DNA of 64,000 nucleotides from Microbulbifer agarilyticus S89 (GCF_000220505.1 NZ_AFPJ01000042.1:62001-126000); one strand, 5' to 3'. Positions 43,730-51,518 are shown, counted from the first letter of the stretch. Translations and numbers: made by a program. Notes: generated by a model not told the origin, from the sequence alone.

Positions 43730-43939
43730 TCAGGAGCGCTTAGGAGGCAGCTCGACACGACGATTAATAATGTCGTCAACGAGTTCAGCTACAGCTACTT
43801 TTCTATCGCGCTTCTTCTGTTCTTGGTGTTGCAGCTCAGACAGAATCTTTGCTGTCTTGGGTGGTAACTTGACGATGATGCGGGCAATCTTGTTTGGGTG
43901 AATGCACTTGTAATCGTCAATGCGTAATTGTTTTAGCAT
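43730..43939 (-). CDS. Small ribbon-helix-helix-like protein
   Basis: 69 residues from ATG 43939, preceded by AGGAAACCACTC. Basic, with IARIIVKLPPKTAKILSELQ followed by VAVAELVDDIINRRVEL: a short strand then two helices, the pattern of ribbon-helix-helix DNA-binding proteins. Plausible repressor of the island genes downstream on the same strand. Family call is from pattern only. Confidence 0.5.
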   Translation of the reverse strand: MLKQLRIDDYKCIHPNKIARIIVKLPPKTAKILSELQHQEQKKRDRKVAVAELVDDIINRRVELPPKRS

Positions 43940-44171
43940 GAGTGGTTTCCTAAAGGATTTTTTACAAAAAGAATTGGGGTGATCAGTGATCGATGATGTA
44001 AGGGAGTTTTTACAAAAATGATGGACGACCACTGCCGAGGTAAGAGCAGTAGCCGACCAAAAGACCTCATCGAGATAAGGCCAGAAGCAAGGGGATATGA
44101 CTGAACAGGTAACCAGAACCTAAACAAGTCTGACACGATTAAGAGTCGGTCGAGCCAAAGGCTCAGAGATA

Positions 44172-44378
44172 ATGAGCAAAATCACAACGAAGGGCTTAGT
44201 CCACCCTTCCGATAGCGCCCTGATGCTGTCGTACTGTCTGGAGACCACCCATGACCAACGATGCGGAGATAAGACATCGATTCAAGGAGTAGACAGTACT
44301 TTAAGACAACATCAAGACGCTGACGGAAAGACGGAGAAGACAAGGAATAAGACAATGACCAAGGTAACTGACTGGTGA
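44172..44378 (+). CDS. Doubtful small reading frame
   Basis: 68 codons from ATG 44172, polar (SKITTKGLVHPSDSALMLSY, CGDKTSIQGVDSTLRQHQDADGKTEK). Only GGCTCAGAGATA stands before the ATG, a poor ribosome site. No family recognised and it is on the strand opposite most island genes. May not be expressed. Confidence 0.2.
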   Translation: MSKITTKGLVHPSDSALMLSYCLETTHDQRCGDKTSIQGVDSTLRQHQDADGKTEKTRNKTMTKVTDW

Positions 44379-45416
44379 TAGTCCTTGGTTGATAATCAAC
44401 AATGATTTATCCAAGACAATCGATCTTAGACAAGCTTTAAGTTAGCTACAGGACAAGGCGAAGAGATACCAGTAGTGATTCCTGTAGATATCTTAAAGTT
44501 AACTACTAGTTAGATATTTAGTAGATAACATTGATTAACTAATCTACTACAGGCTAAAAGATAACTTTAAGATAGGAAGCCATTCCGTTCCGCACCTTAA
44601 TTTACTGTCTTTTCAGTGGTCTAAGGCTCGATACTTTCCACGGTATCATGCGGCTCTGTTACTAAACCTCCAGACTGTTCAGGGCCATTACCTCCTTACT
44701 GAGTCTTTTACAACATTCACCGATAACTTCAGGTTGTCACCGAGCTTGCTTAAGGCTCTGTCGTGGTCTGTCGTTGTCGTTGCCATCTAAGGCAGTCAAT
44801 GAAGTGGTGTCTTTCGCAACATGGATCGGTCTCGATGATAGTGATCATCTTGTGAGACTGAGTGTGTCCATGGTTTGTTGTCTTGGGGACAGCCTACCGG
44901 TATTTGGTTCAGGTAGGTCTTCGGGGTTTTTACGTGCTACAAGGGAACTACTGGCTAAACTACAGGGCGTCAGGAATGCACAGGCTCGATAGCTGAAAAC
45001 TTTATTGCATAGGTATGGGAGAGCTTTTGACCAGACGCCACAAGCGATGCAGAGATGTCAAGAAAACTTTTAGTTTTTGCTCCAAGTTGGCCAGTAGATG
45101 ACCTGAAGCAAGTAGTGAAAAGTTTTATCCATAGGTATGGGATACCCCCCTTAGACCACTACAGTCAGACCTGCACGATACGCTTGAACCTTCAGGTCGT
45201 TACCTTCCAGTTTCTTCAGCGCGGTCTCAGCCTTTTCCTTTTCACGGAACAGCAACAGTCACCAGTTGGAACGCTAAGGAACCTTAAGGAACGCTGTCGG
45301 AACGGTTCTGAAGGTCAACTGTTGTAGTAGTAGCATCAGGAAATAATGTTTTCTTGTTGGATAGGAGGGGGACCCCCCTTGACGTTTCAGAAACACCTAT
45401 ACCTACAGCCTTAAAC
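44379..45416. other. About 1 kb of island DNA without a convincing gene; structured AT-rich repeats
   Basis: The left part (44380-44580) is AT-rich and dense in dyads: TATCTTAAAGTTA (44489-44501) pairs exactly with TAACTTTAAGATA (44562-44574), with AGTAGAT/ATCTACT and CTACTA/TAGTAG nested between. At 44688-44786 the minus strand has a 32-codon frame (MATTTTDHDRALSKLG..) ending in AAGGAGGTAATG, which would start a still smaller frame. At about 45157-45260 (minus) a 30-codon protein-like tail (EKEKAETALKKLEGNDLKVQAYRAG) has no start, so it may be a remnant. An origin of replication, small RNA or decayed genes are all possible. Confidence 0.45.
45133..45151 (+). repeat. 19-base repeat AGGTATGGGATACCCCCCT, copy 1
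   Basis: AGGTATGGGATACCCCCCT occurs here and exactly again at 46112-46130. It contains the dyad GGTAT-GGG-ATACC. Related pieces, TAGGTATGGGA at about 45010 and GGGGGACCCCCC at about 45367, lie nearby. The copies flank the serine recombinase gene. Confidence 0.7.
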
Positions 45417-45971
45417 CTACTTCAGCAACCGATACAAGTGAGCCTTACTGATCTCGTACTCAGCCATGATGTCCTTGATCAGAACGCCTTCAGAACGCTT
45501 CTGACGCATCTCCTCGATCAATTCATCAGTGAATTCATTCTTACGACCGAACTTAACACCATTGGCCTTAGCCTTGGCGATACCGTCAGCTTGTCGCTCC
45601 TTCCTGATGTCAGTCTCGAACTCAGCGATTGCAGCCAGCATGGAGAACATCAGCTTGCCTTGAGCTGTACTGGTATCAATGTGTTGATCAATGACTTTGA
45701 GTTCAACTCCTCGTTGTCTCAGGTCTTCAGCGATCTGATGTAGATGAACAGTGGAACGAGCCAGACGATCAATACGACTGATTACCAGCGTGTCACCTTC
45801 ACGTAGATACTCAAGGCAAGCTTTAAGCTGTGGTCGCTTACCGTCGAGACCAGAGCGCTTCTCCTTGAATACCTTGTCGCAGTCTTTCAGCTTCTCTTCC
45901 TGGACTGCCAGAGATTGCCCAGTGGTACTTACTCGGGCGTAACCAATCATTGAACCTTTATGCTTTGCCAT
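45417..45971 (-). CDS. Serine recombinase (resolvase/invertase family)
   Basis: 184 residues. Resolvase catalytic domain with the nucleophile Ser in IGYARVSTTGQ (S15), RIDRLARS with its paired Arg residues, and MLAAIAEFETDIRKERQADGIAKAKANGVKFGRK; C-terminal HTH (EGVLIKDIMAEYEISKAHLYRLLK). Length is typical of the Tn3-resolvase/DNA-invertase group, not of large integrases. It could resolve multimers or invert a segment of the island; identical 19-base repeats flank it, in direct orientation. ATG at 45971; ATG 45950 is a possible alternative. Confidence 0.92.
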   Translation of the reverse strand: MAKHKGSMIGYARVSTTGQSLAVQEEKLKDCDKVFKEKRSGLDGKRPQLKACLEYLREGDTLVISRIDRLARSTVHLHQIAEDLRQRGVELKVIDQHIDTSTAQGKLMFSMLAAIAEFETDIRKERQADGIAKAKANGVKFGRKNEFTDELIEEMRQKRSEGVLIKDIMAEYEISKAHLYRLLK

Positions 45972-46446
45972 GCTGCGTCTCCTATGTCCTTAACTGTTGT
46001 GATACAGTAATTCTGAGACATAGAAGAGACACAGTCAATACGTCGGCATCAATTAGGTAACATTATGTATACATTAAGAGACGCACTGAGAGACTGATAG
46101 ATTTCTTCCGAAGGTATGGGATACCCCCCTAACTGATCAATCACTGGCTACTGTCGTTGCTCTTTACTCTGTCATCTGACAACGGAACAGCAGACCAGCG
46201 GTGATCATTAAGTTGCTACAGGCTGGCAAAGGGAAGGCTTCAGGCTGGGCAGGTCAATGGGGTATAGGGGGAAACCTGGAAGTTAGTCGGTCGATGTATG
46301 GCCTCAGATTTTTCCGACGAAAAACTCTTGGCTATTAGTATGTCGAAAAGTGGCTTTTCATATTCTCACCACCAAAAATTACTTGATATATTTACAGTCG
46401 CCCCAATGCTGTAATGATTACCAGTGGCTCAAAGGGAGGGAGTGAA
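45972..46446. other. Gap between serine recombinase and DUF4145 gene
   Basis: 475 bases without a gene. It holds GATACAGTAATTCTGAGAC-type sequence next to the recombinase start (probably its promoter and resolution site), the second 19-base repeat (46112-46130), and an AT-rich stretch (46310-46400) that is the likely promoter of the DUF4145 gene. Confidence 0.45.
46112..46130 (+). repeat. 19-base repeat AGGTATGGGATACCCCCCT, copy 2
   Basis: Exact second copy of the sequence at 45133-45151, same orientation, 979 bases away, on the other side of the serine recombinase gene. Confidence 0.7.
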
Positions 46447-47109
46447 ATGACCGCATTAAGTAACGAACTGTTTCAACATGGATGTAGTGTCGACCGGGAG
46501 CCTGATACTTGCCCCAGATGTAATCGGGGTATCGATCCTGAGCTAAAAACTACATCTTATACGTATAAAGACAATAGATTAGAGCGTCTGCAAGTTGCGT
46601 ATCGCTGCCCCCGACATGAGTGTGCTGAAATATTCATCGCCAACTACATCTGCATGCTGAGAGTCTGCCACCTAAAAAGCGTTTCACCTAAAAAGCATGA
46701 GCCTCGCGAGTACCCCACAGAGATAACAGGCGTTTCAACGCAGTACAGCGAAATTTTCAATCAGTCCGCAGCAGCGGAAGCGAACGATCTAACACTAATT
46801 GCCGGATGTGGTTACCGAAAAGCCTTAGAATACTTAATCAAAGATTACTGCATCCAAAAGATGCCAGATCAAGAGGATAAAATTAAGAAAATGTTCTTGG
46901 GTAATGTCATTGATAAGTTTGTTAGTGATACTACCTTAAAAGAAGTCGTTAAGCGGGCAGTCTGGCTTGGAAATGACGAATCTCACTATACGCGCAAGTT
47001 TGTAGATAAAGACGTACAAGACCTCAAAGAAATTCTACAGTTAACTGAATATTGGATTTGTCACGACGTGAAGACCCAACAGCTACTGAAGGAAATGACC
47101 CCCGCGTAA
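46447..47109 (+). CDS. DUF4145-like protein with zinc-ribbon-like Cys pairs
   Basis: 220 residues from ATG 46447, chosen for the strong AAAGGGAGGGAGTGAA in front. Residues about 18-50 carry two Cys pairs, CPRCNRG and CPRHEC, like a zinc ribbon. The body, with GCGYRKALEYLIKDYCIQK, LGNVIDKFVSD and AVWLGNDESHYTRKF, matches the DUF4145 pattern (LR..lE.l......L...I..L.....A..lr..GN...H). DUF4145 often accompanies restriction or defence genes, alone or fused; as the only plus-strand cargo gene of clear size it is the best candidate for island cargo function. Confidence 0.72.
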   Translation: MTALSNELFQHGCSVDREPDTCPRCNRGIDPELKTTSYTYKDNRLERLQVAYRCPRHECAEIFIANYICMLRVCHLKSVSPKKHEPREYPTEITGVSTQYSEIFNQSAAAEANDLTLIAGCGYRKALEYLIKDYCIQKMPDQEDKIKKMFLGNVIDKFVSDTTLKEVVKRAVWLGNDESHYTRKFVDKDVQDLKEILQLTEYWICHDVKTQQLLKEMTPA

Positions 47110-47125
47110 GAACCTATTTTATCGA

Positions 47126-48448
47126 TTACAACGCCAGCCCTTTGAGAGTCGGAGTATTTTCAATGCCCCGCATATGCTCAGCCAGTTGCTCAATCTTCAA
47201 GCCATCTGAGTACAGACCATAAGTCAACGACCCATCTTCATGTCCAACGATTTGCTTGGCTACGGAGATGGGAACGTCCTTCTCTTGCAAAGCAGTAGCA
47301 AGAAACTTCCTGAAGCTATGAAAGACCTTCTGACCTTTCTCATCGTTCTTAATACCCAGTGATGTCTTCAGGCTGCTAAACCAGCCAGACGCTCTCTGAT
47401 CATTCTTCCCTGCCAGCTCAGGGAACAGCAGCTTACTACTACTAAACAACCCCTTCTCGCGCTGAGCCAGTACCATCTCAAGTATGTCGGGATGTATAGG
47501 CACCTTACGGATACCGGCTTTAGTCTTGCTTTCCCGTATATCGAAGTACCACTGACCATGCTCGGTCTGTTCAATAGCATCGACTCCAGCTAATGCCAGC
47601 TCATTGATACGTGCACCGGTATACATCCCAAGTCGGGGCAACAAGTATTTGTACCCTTCCATGTCACGAGTCTTGTCGAGGATTGCTTGGACTTCCTGCT
47701 TGGTGAATGACTGGAAGTGTCCGTCGTCCTTACCAAGTACTTCCTGATCACGGAACGGGTTCTCTTTAGGAATACCCTGAGCAACACGGCGACTATCGGT
47801 GTATATCTTCGCCAACGCTGTGACCTCAGCATTGATCGTCCCACGGACAAGCCCTTGATCAGCTCTAAAATCGATATAGCCTGCAACCTGCTGTTCAGTG
47901 ATCGAGACAAGCGGTACATCCTTCTCACCGAGATAGTCCAAGAATCGCTTAGCATAGATTTCACGGCGCTCTATCGTCTTAGCGCCCCGCCCTTCCCTCT
48001 TAGCTTTCTCAGCGCTGGCCTTAGCCCCATCCAAAAGACTGAAGCCGTGCTTACCTGACTCATGGTCTTTCCGCTCCCAGAATTGCTCCAACGCCTCTCG
48101 ACGAATCTGAGGAGTATTTGCGTTAATCTCGAAGTCTGGTGAGTGGTGAACGCCGTGGTCATGCGGCAGCTCATGAGGGCTTTGTGCTGGGTAAATTGCA
48201 CCACGCAATTCGGAAAGAACTGACCGGAAACGATCACGGGTAGTTGTCTGCTGCTCTTCCAATACTTGACGAGCGAACTCTGCATCCATTTGGTCACGGA
48301 AAATCATCGCAGCCTTAACATCACTGGTGCCGGTAGAGCGGCGAATATGTGACTTTCCACCGTAGCGATGCTGGATACTCTTGGGTATTCTGCGCGAATA
48401 CACCCACTTGTTGTGATGCAGGGTCAAATGCTTAAGGTTCACAGCCAT
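47126..48448 (-). CDS. Tyrosine site-specific integrase of the island
   Basis: 440 residues from ATG 48448; a GTG at 48442 with CGGAG six bases upstream and a GTG at 48478 are alternatives. The N terminus NLKHLTLHHNKWVYSRRIPKSIQ is the DUF6538-type start found in many integrases, followed by a SAM-like core-binding domain and the catalytic domain with Arg in TGARINELAL, H-x-x-R in HSFRKFLATAL, His in VGHEDGSLTYG and Tyr in YGLYSDG. It lies at the right end facing inward, next to attR in dinB, and would insert and excise the island at AAAATCATCCATTG. Confidence 0.93.
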   Translation of the reverse strand: MAVNLKHLTLHHNKWVYSRRIPKSIQHRYGGKSHIRRSTGTSDVKAAMIFRDQMDAEFARQVLEEQQTTTRDRFRSVLSELRGAIYPAQSPHELPHDHGVHHSPDFEINANTPQIRREALEQFWERKDHESGKHGFSLLDGAKASAEKAKREGRGAKTIERREIYAKRFLDYLGEKDVPLVSITEQQVAGYIDFRADQGLVRGTINAEVTALAKIYTDSRRVAQGIPKENPFRDQEVLGKDDGHFQSFTKQEVQAILDKTRDMEGYKYLLPRLGMYTGARINELALAGVDAIEQTEHGQWYFDIRESKTKAGIRKVPIHPDILEMVLAQREKGLFSSSKLLFPELAGKNDQRASGWFSSLKTSLGIKNDEKGQKVFHSFRKFLATALQEKDVPISVAKQIVGHEDGSLTYGLYSDGLKIEQLAEHMRGIENTPTLKGLAL

Positions 48449-48481
48449 CTCCGGTCGATTTCGGCGCCAACTTACCACAGA

Positions 48482-48503
48482 TGTAACACGATATGTAACA
48501 CGA
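48482..48503 (+). repeat. Right-end arm-type repeats TGTAACACGA x2
   Basis: TGTAACACGA at 48482-48491 and 48494-48503, matching TGTAACACGA (41081) and TGTTACACGA (41057) at the left end. They lie between the integrase start and attR, as expected for integrase arm sites, and overlap the likely integrase promoter. Confidence 0.6.
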
Positions 48504-48561
48504 CCTGTGACTCGCCAGCCCCCGCACCATGCGGGTTTCCCGCCGTTATTGGGTTTCAGAG

Positions 48562-49647
48562 ATGGTAAGAAAAATCATCCATTGTGACTGTGATTGCTTC
48601 TATGCCTCGGTAGAAATGCGGGACGATCCCAATTTACGTGGGCGTCCTATCGCGGTAGGCGGGTCAAGCGACCGCAGAGGCGTTATCTCGACCTGCAACT
48701 ACGAAGCACGCAGCTTCGGAGTGCGCTCAGCCATGCCCACCGCACAGGCCAAAAAGCTGTGTCCTGACCTGATTGTAGTGCCGGGCAACATGAAAAAATA
48801 TCGAGAGGTGAGCGAGCAGATACGGGAAATTTTTCTATCGTATACCGATTTTATTGAGCCATTATCCTTGGATGAAGCCTATCTCGATGTCACAGACAGC
48901 CCACACTGCAACGGCAGCGCAACTTTAATCGCCCAAGAAATTCGCGCGCGAGTACAGCAGGACCTAGGCATCACTATTTCCGCAGGCGTAGCGCCGAATA
49001 AATTCCTCGCCAAGATCGCCAGTGATTGGCAAAAGCCGGATGGATTGACAGTCATTCACCCAAATGCTGTCGAAGACTTTGTGCTGCGCTTACCGATCAA
49101 AAAGATTCACGGTGTAGGGCGGGTCACTGCAGAAAAAATGCAACGGCAAGGCATTCGCACCTGCAGCGATTTACGGCGCTATAGCCAAATTGAGCTGGCC
49201 CAAAAATATGGAAAATTTGGCAATCGCCTGTACCAATTGTGTCGTGGTATCGATGACAGAAAAGTAAGCAGTGATGGCGCACGGAAAAGTGTCAGTGTGG
49301 AGCGCACCTTTCGCGACGACTTGATTACTTTGGAATCCTGGCAGAAAGAAATGATTCACCTGTATGGACGATTGCAAGAGCGCATGGAGAAGCTCGGCGA
49401 CCGCTACGAAATTAGTGGCGCAATCGTCAAAGTGAAGTATGCCGACTTTACCCAGTCCACCCATGAGCGCACCAGCAAGGCTGGACGCATTAGCGAGTTC
49501 AAGCAACTACTGGAGCAATGTTGGGAGAAGCGCAGCGATCCGATCCGCCTGCTGGGTGTGGGCATCAAACTAAAAGACTTGCGCGCCGAATTAGGGCCGG
49601 AGCAACTACCACTCCCGCTGCGCTACCGGCCCTCATCCAATACCTGA
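48562..49647 (+). CDS. dinB: DNA polymerase IV with island-supplied start
   Basis: 361 residues from ATG 48562 (MVRKIIHCDCDCFYASVE). Y-family polymerase: metal-binding Asp in HCDCDCFYASVE, catalytic SLDEAYLDV, then the thumb (helix-hairpin-helix KKIHGVGRVTAEKMQ) and little-finger domains; C-terminal QLPLPL may bind the sliding clamp. It copies damaged DNA with low fidelity. The island has replaced everything upstream of codon 3: the original MRK became MVRK, and the promoter with its LexA-like box now lies 7.6 kb away at 40970. No strong ribosome site stands before ATG 48562; an in-frame ATG at 48529 would add 11 residues. I see no CTG-N10-CAG box in the new upstream DNA. Confidence 0.92.
   Translation: MVRKIIHCDCDCFYASVEMRDDPNLRGRPIAVGGSSDRRGVISTCNYEARSFGVRSAMPTAQAKKLCPDLIVVPGNMKKYREVSEQIREIFLSYTDFIEPLSLDEAYLDVTDSPHCNGSATLIAQEIRARVQQDLGITISAGVAPNKFLAKIASDWQKPDGLTVIHPNAVEDFVLRLPIKKIHGVGRVTAEKMQRQGIRTCSDLRRYSQIELAQKYGKFGNRLYQLCRGIDDRKVSSDGARKSVSVERTFRDDLITLESWQKEMIHLYGRLQERMEKLGDRYEISGAIVKVKYADFTQSTHERTSKAGRISEFKQLLEQCWEKRSDPIRLLGVGIKLKDLRAELGPEQLPLPLRYRPSSNT
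48571..48584 (+). mobile_element. Right attachment site core
   Basis: AAAATCATCCATTG, identical to 40993-41006, now inside the rebuilt dinB frame (codons Lys-Ile-Ile-His-Cys). Confidence 0.82.
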
Positions 49648-49824
49648 TTTTGCTCAACTTTAGGTACCCTACTGTGCCGAACCCGATTCAGGCGTTCCGG
49701 TTACAAACGATTTCCACGCCAGTTTCGGCAGATTTTCGCGTCGCGGAACCTTTGCCCAAAATACCTGTCGAGCGTCCGCCGGCTATACTCCCATCACGGT
49801 TTTTAAAGCTGCTCCACTGAATCT

Positions 49825-50097
49825 ATGAAGCGTGTACTTCCCAGCGCATTTGTGGGCTGGTTTCTCAATTACGCCCGCAAGTTGAAGCACCCGCAGCTAT
49901 TCAAGTGGATATGTGCCCTCTTTTTACTTGATCTGATTATTCCGGATCTGGTGCCCTTTGTGGACGAAATTCTGCTGGGACTCGCAACGATTTTTCTCGC
50001 CTCATGGCGTAAAAATCGAGATGATCTGCGAGATCCTCCAGAGCGTAAAGAGAAAGTGGTGCACGGTAGTGCAGAAAAGGTTACTCCAAGAAAGTAG
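49825..50097 (+). CDS. Small membrane protein, possibly DUF6116
   Basis: 90 residues. The middle (FKWICALFLLDLIIPDLVPFVDEILLGLATIFLASW, about residues 27-62) holds one or two membrane segments; a basic tail follows (KNRDDLRDPPERKEKVV). It resembles short inner-membrane proteins of the DUF6116 group, but I am unsure. It stands alone between dinB and the sigma-like gene. Function unknown. Confidence 0.65.
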   Translation: MKRVLPSAFVGWFLNYARKLKHPQLFKWICALFLLDLIIPDLVPFVDEILLGLATIFLASWRKNRDDLRDPPERKEKVVHGSAEKVTPRK

Positions 50098-50311
50098 CCT
50101 GCAATGTGTAAAGCGTCGCACAAGAGACGACGCAAATACGAAGCCGGTACGGTTAACACTGAGTCAAGAGTGGTATTCGCTCGAAGCTGTTTTTCAGCGA
50201 AATAACGTTAACAAACTACTTGCTGGTGCATGATGTCGCCCAGGGAAGGATTCCCAAGGGATTACGCACTAGTAAGTGACGATGGGAATTGAGGCCAAGG
50301 AGGCAGATCCC

Positions 50312-51016
50312 ATGTTTGCGGACAAGTTGTGTAGTCTCAGTGACGAAGACTTAATTCAACAGTATTACCACACACGAAACCGTCAGGCATTTCGCGAGAT
50401 TTTCCATCGCTATAAGGAACCGTTGTTCCGTTACTGTGCACAGATGGACTTGGCTCGCTGTACCGCACTGATGGAGAATTTCTGGCTTACCCTACTTTCA
50501 GAGCCGCCCCTACTCGAGCGTCAACAGCTGAAAAACTGGCTGTACATTCGCGTAAACCGCTTGCTCAACTCTGCCTGTGGTGACGTCACCAGCGAAATTA
50601 ACTCGCAGGAGACCACCTTACAAAACGCCTTCGAACAGTCTGACATGCTCAAGGCGCTGCAGCAGCTGCCGCGCCGCCAACGCAACATTTTCCTGCTGTA
50701 CAAGCAGTGCGGCCTCTCGCTGGCGACGGTGGCAGACATCGAAAGAATTTCCCTGGCCGTGTGCCGCCAGGAGCTGGCAGATGGCAGTAACTCCCTGGAG
50801 TTCAACTTGCACGGCAGTGCGCGTAAGCCCTGGGTGTCCAGCGTCACTCTCGCGAAGCAGGCCGCTGAGGCAGATGCCCTCGCGCAAGAGCAAGCGCGCG
50901 AGCAACCCCAAACGGCCAAGCCCCGCTTCACCTGGGGAACACGGTGGGCAGCCAAAAGCCTGAAACCATCCAACTCCGAAACCAGTAAACCTACCGTTGA
51001 GATTGCGCAGGCATGA
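50312..51016 (+). CDS. Sigma-70/ECF-like factor, diverged
   Basis: 234 residues from ATG 50312, chosen for AAGGAGG eight bases upstream. A region-2-like segment (SDEDLIQQYYHTRNRQAFREIFHRYKEPLFRYCAQ) and a region-4-like segment (ALQQLPRRQRNIFLLYKQCGLSLATVADIERISLAVCRQELADG) flank a short linker. Region 4 is less regular than in normal ECF factors, and a 60-residue polar tail follows, so DNA binding may be altered. The stop overlaps the next ATG by four bases (ATGA), which suggests sigma factor and membrane regulator made in fixed ratio. Confidence 0.72.
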   Translation: MFADKLCSLSDEDLIQQYYHTRNRQAFREIFHRYKEPLFRYCAQMDLARCTALMENFWLTLLSEPPLLERQQLKNWLYIRVNRLLNSACGDVTSEINSQETTLQNAFEQSDMLKALQQLPRRQRNIFLLYKQCGLSLATVADIERISLAVCRQELADGSNSLEFNLHGSARKPWVSSVTLAKQAAEADALAQEQAREQPQTAKPRFTWGTRWAAKSLKPSNSETSKPTVEIAQA

Positions 51017-51492
51017 ACACGAACCAATGGGAATCGTCCTACCAGCAGGCCATCGACACCATTCATGTGCCTTCGCATCTTGACGAAAAAGTCATGGACA
51101 GCCTGCGCAATATACAACCTGAGAAAAAGAGCCGACGTGTGCATGGGGAAGCCAGCACTTTTTCCAAGGTCAGCTCAGGGTTAGGTGTTTTGGCTGTCGC
51201 CATTGTGCTGCTGCACCCGGCGCAATATATCGGGGCAGAGCCCGGCCAGATCACTCCGGGCCAGGCAGAGCGAGTACAGCCAGCAGAGAACCAGCGCGTC
51301 CGGAAAGCGGCCGTTTCCGCGACCAGCCAACCGGTGCTAGATGAGTGGTACCACATACGCGCAGAAGTGCAGGCGGGAAATTTTATGTCGCTGTGTGCGC
51401 AGTGGCGCCGGCTAAAGGGCGACGACACTAGCGTCCGCCTGCCCAAGGATTTGGCAACCAAAGCAAAACAGCACTGTCGGTTGCTACCCTGA
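51013..51492 (+). CDS. Single-pass membrane protein coupled to the sigma-like gene, possible anti-sigma factor
   Basis: 159 residues. Cytoplasmic N part of about 50 residues (SSYQQAIDTIHVPSHLDEKVMDSLRNIQ), one membrane segment (VSSGLGVLAVAIVLLHP, about 54-70), and a periplasmic tail with two Cys residues. The layout and four-base overlap with the sigma-like gene fit an anti-sigma factor, though the N part lacks a visible zinc motif (HxxxCxxC). Role inferred from arrangement. Confidence 0.65.
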   Translation: MNTNQWESSYQQAIDTIHVPSHLDEKVMDSLRNIQPEKKSRRVHGEASTFSKVSSGLGVLAVAIVLLHPAQYIGAEPGQITPGQAERVQPAENQRVRKAAVSATSQPVLDEWYHIRAEVQAGNFMSLCAQWRRLKGDDTSVRLPKDLATKAKQHCRLLP

Positions 51493-51518
51493 CTCTCCCG
51501 AGTGCTGGGCCCCTCCCG

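Larger units (their letters stand above)
41007..48570. mobile_element. 7.6 kb integrative island inserted in the 5' end of dinB
   Basis: Bounded by 14-base direct repeats in the dinB reading frame. Contents: tyrosine integrase at the right end, serine recombinase, BRO-N protein, DUF4145 protein, and at least five small unknown genes, nearly all on the minus strand. Base composition looks lower in GC than the flanks, with long AT-rich gaps. No capsid, tail, relaxase or replication-initiator gene is recognisable, so it is a small satellite-like or defence-type island rather than a full prophage. Confidence 0.8.

Noticed and set aside
45055-45327. 90-codon plus-strand frame before the serine recombinase
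   Set aside because: No ribosome site; the minus strand of the same part has a more protein-like (but startless) tail, so neither is called a gene.
41007-48570. Complete prophage or conjugative element
   Set aside because: No capsid, terminase, tail, portal, relaxase or type IV secretion gene can be recognised; only recombinases, a BRO-N protein and small unknown genes.
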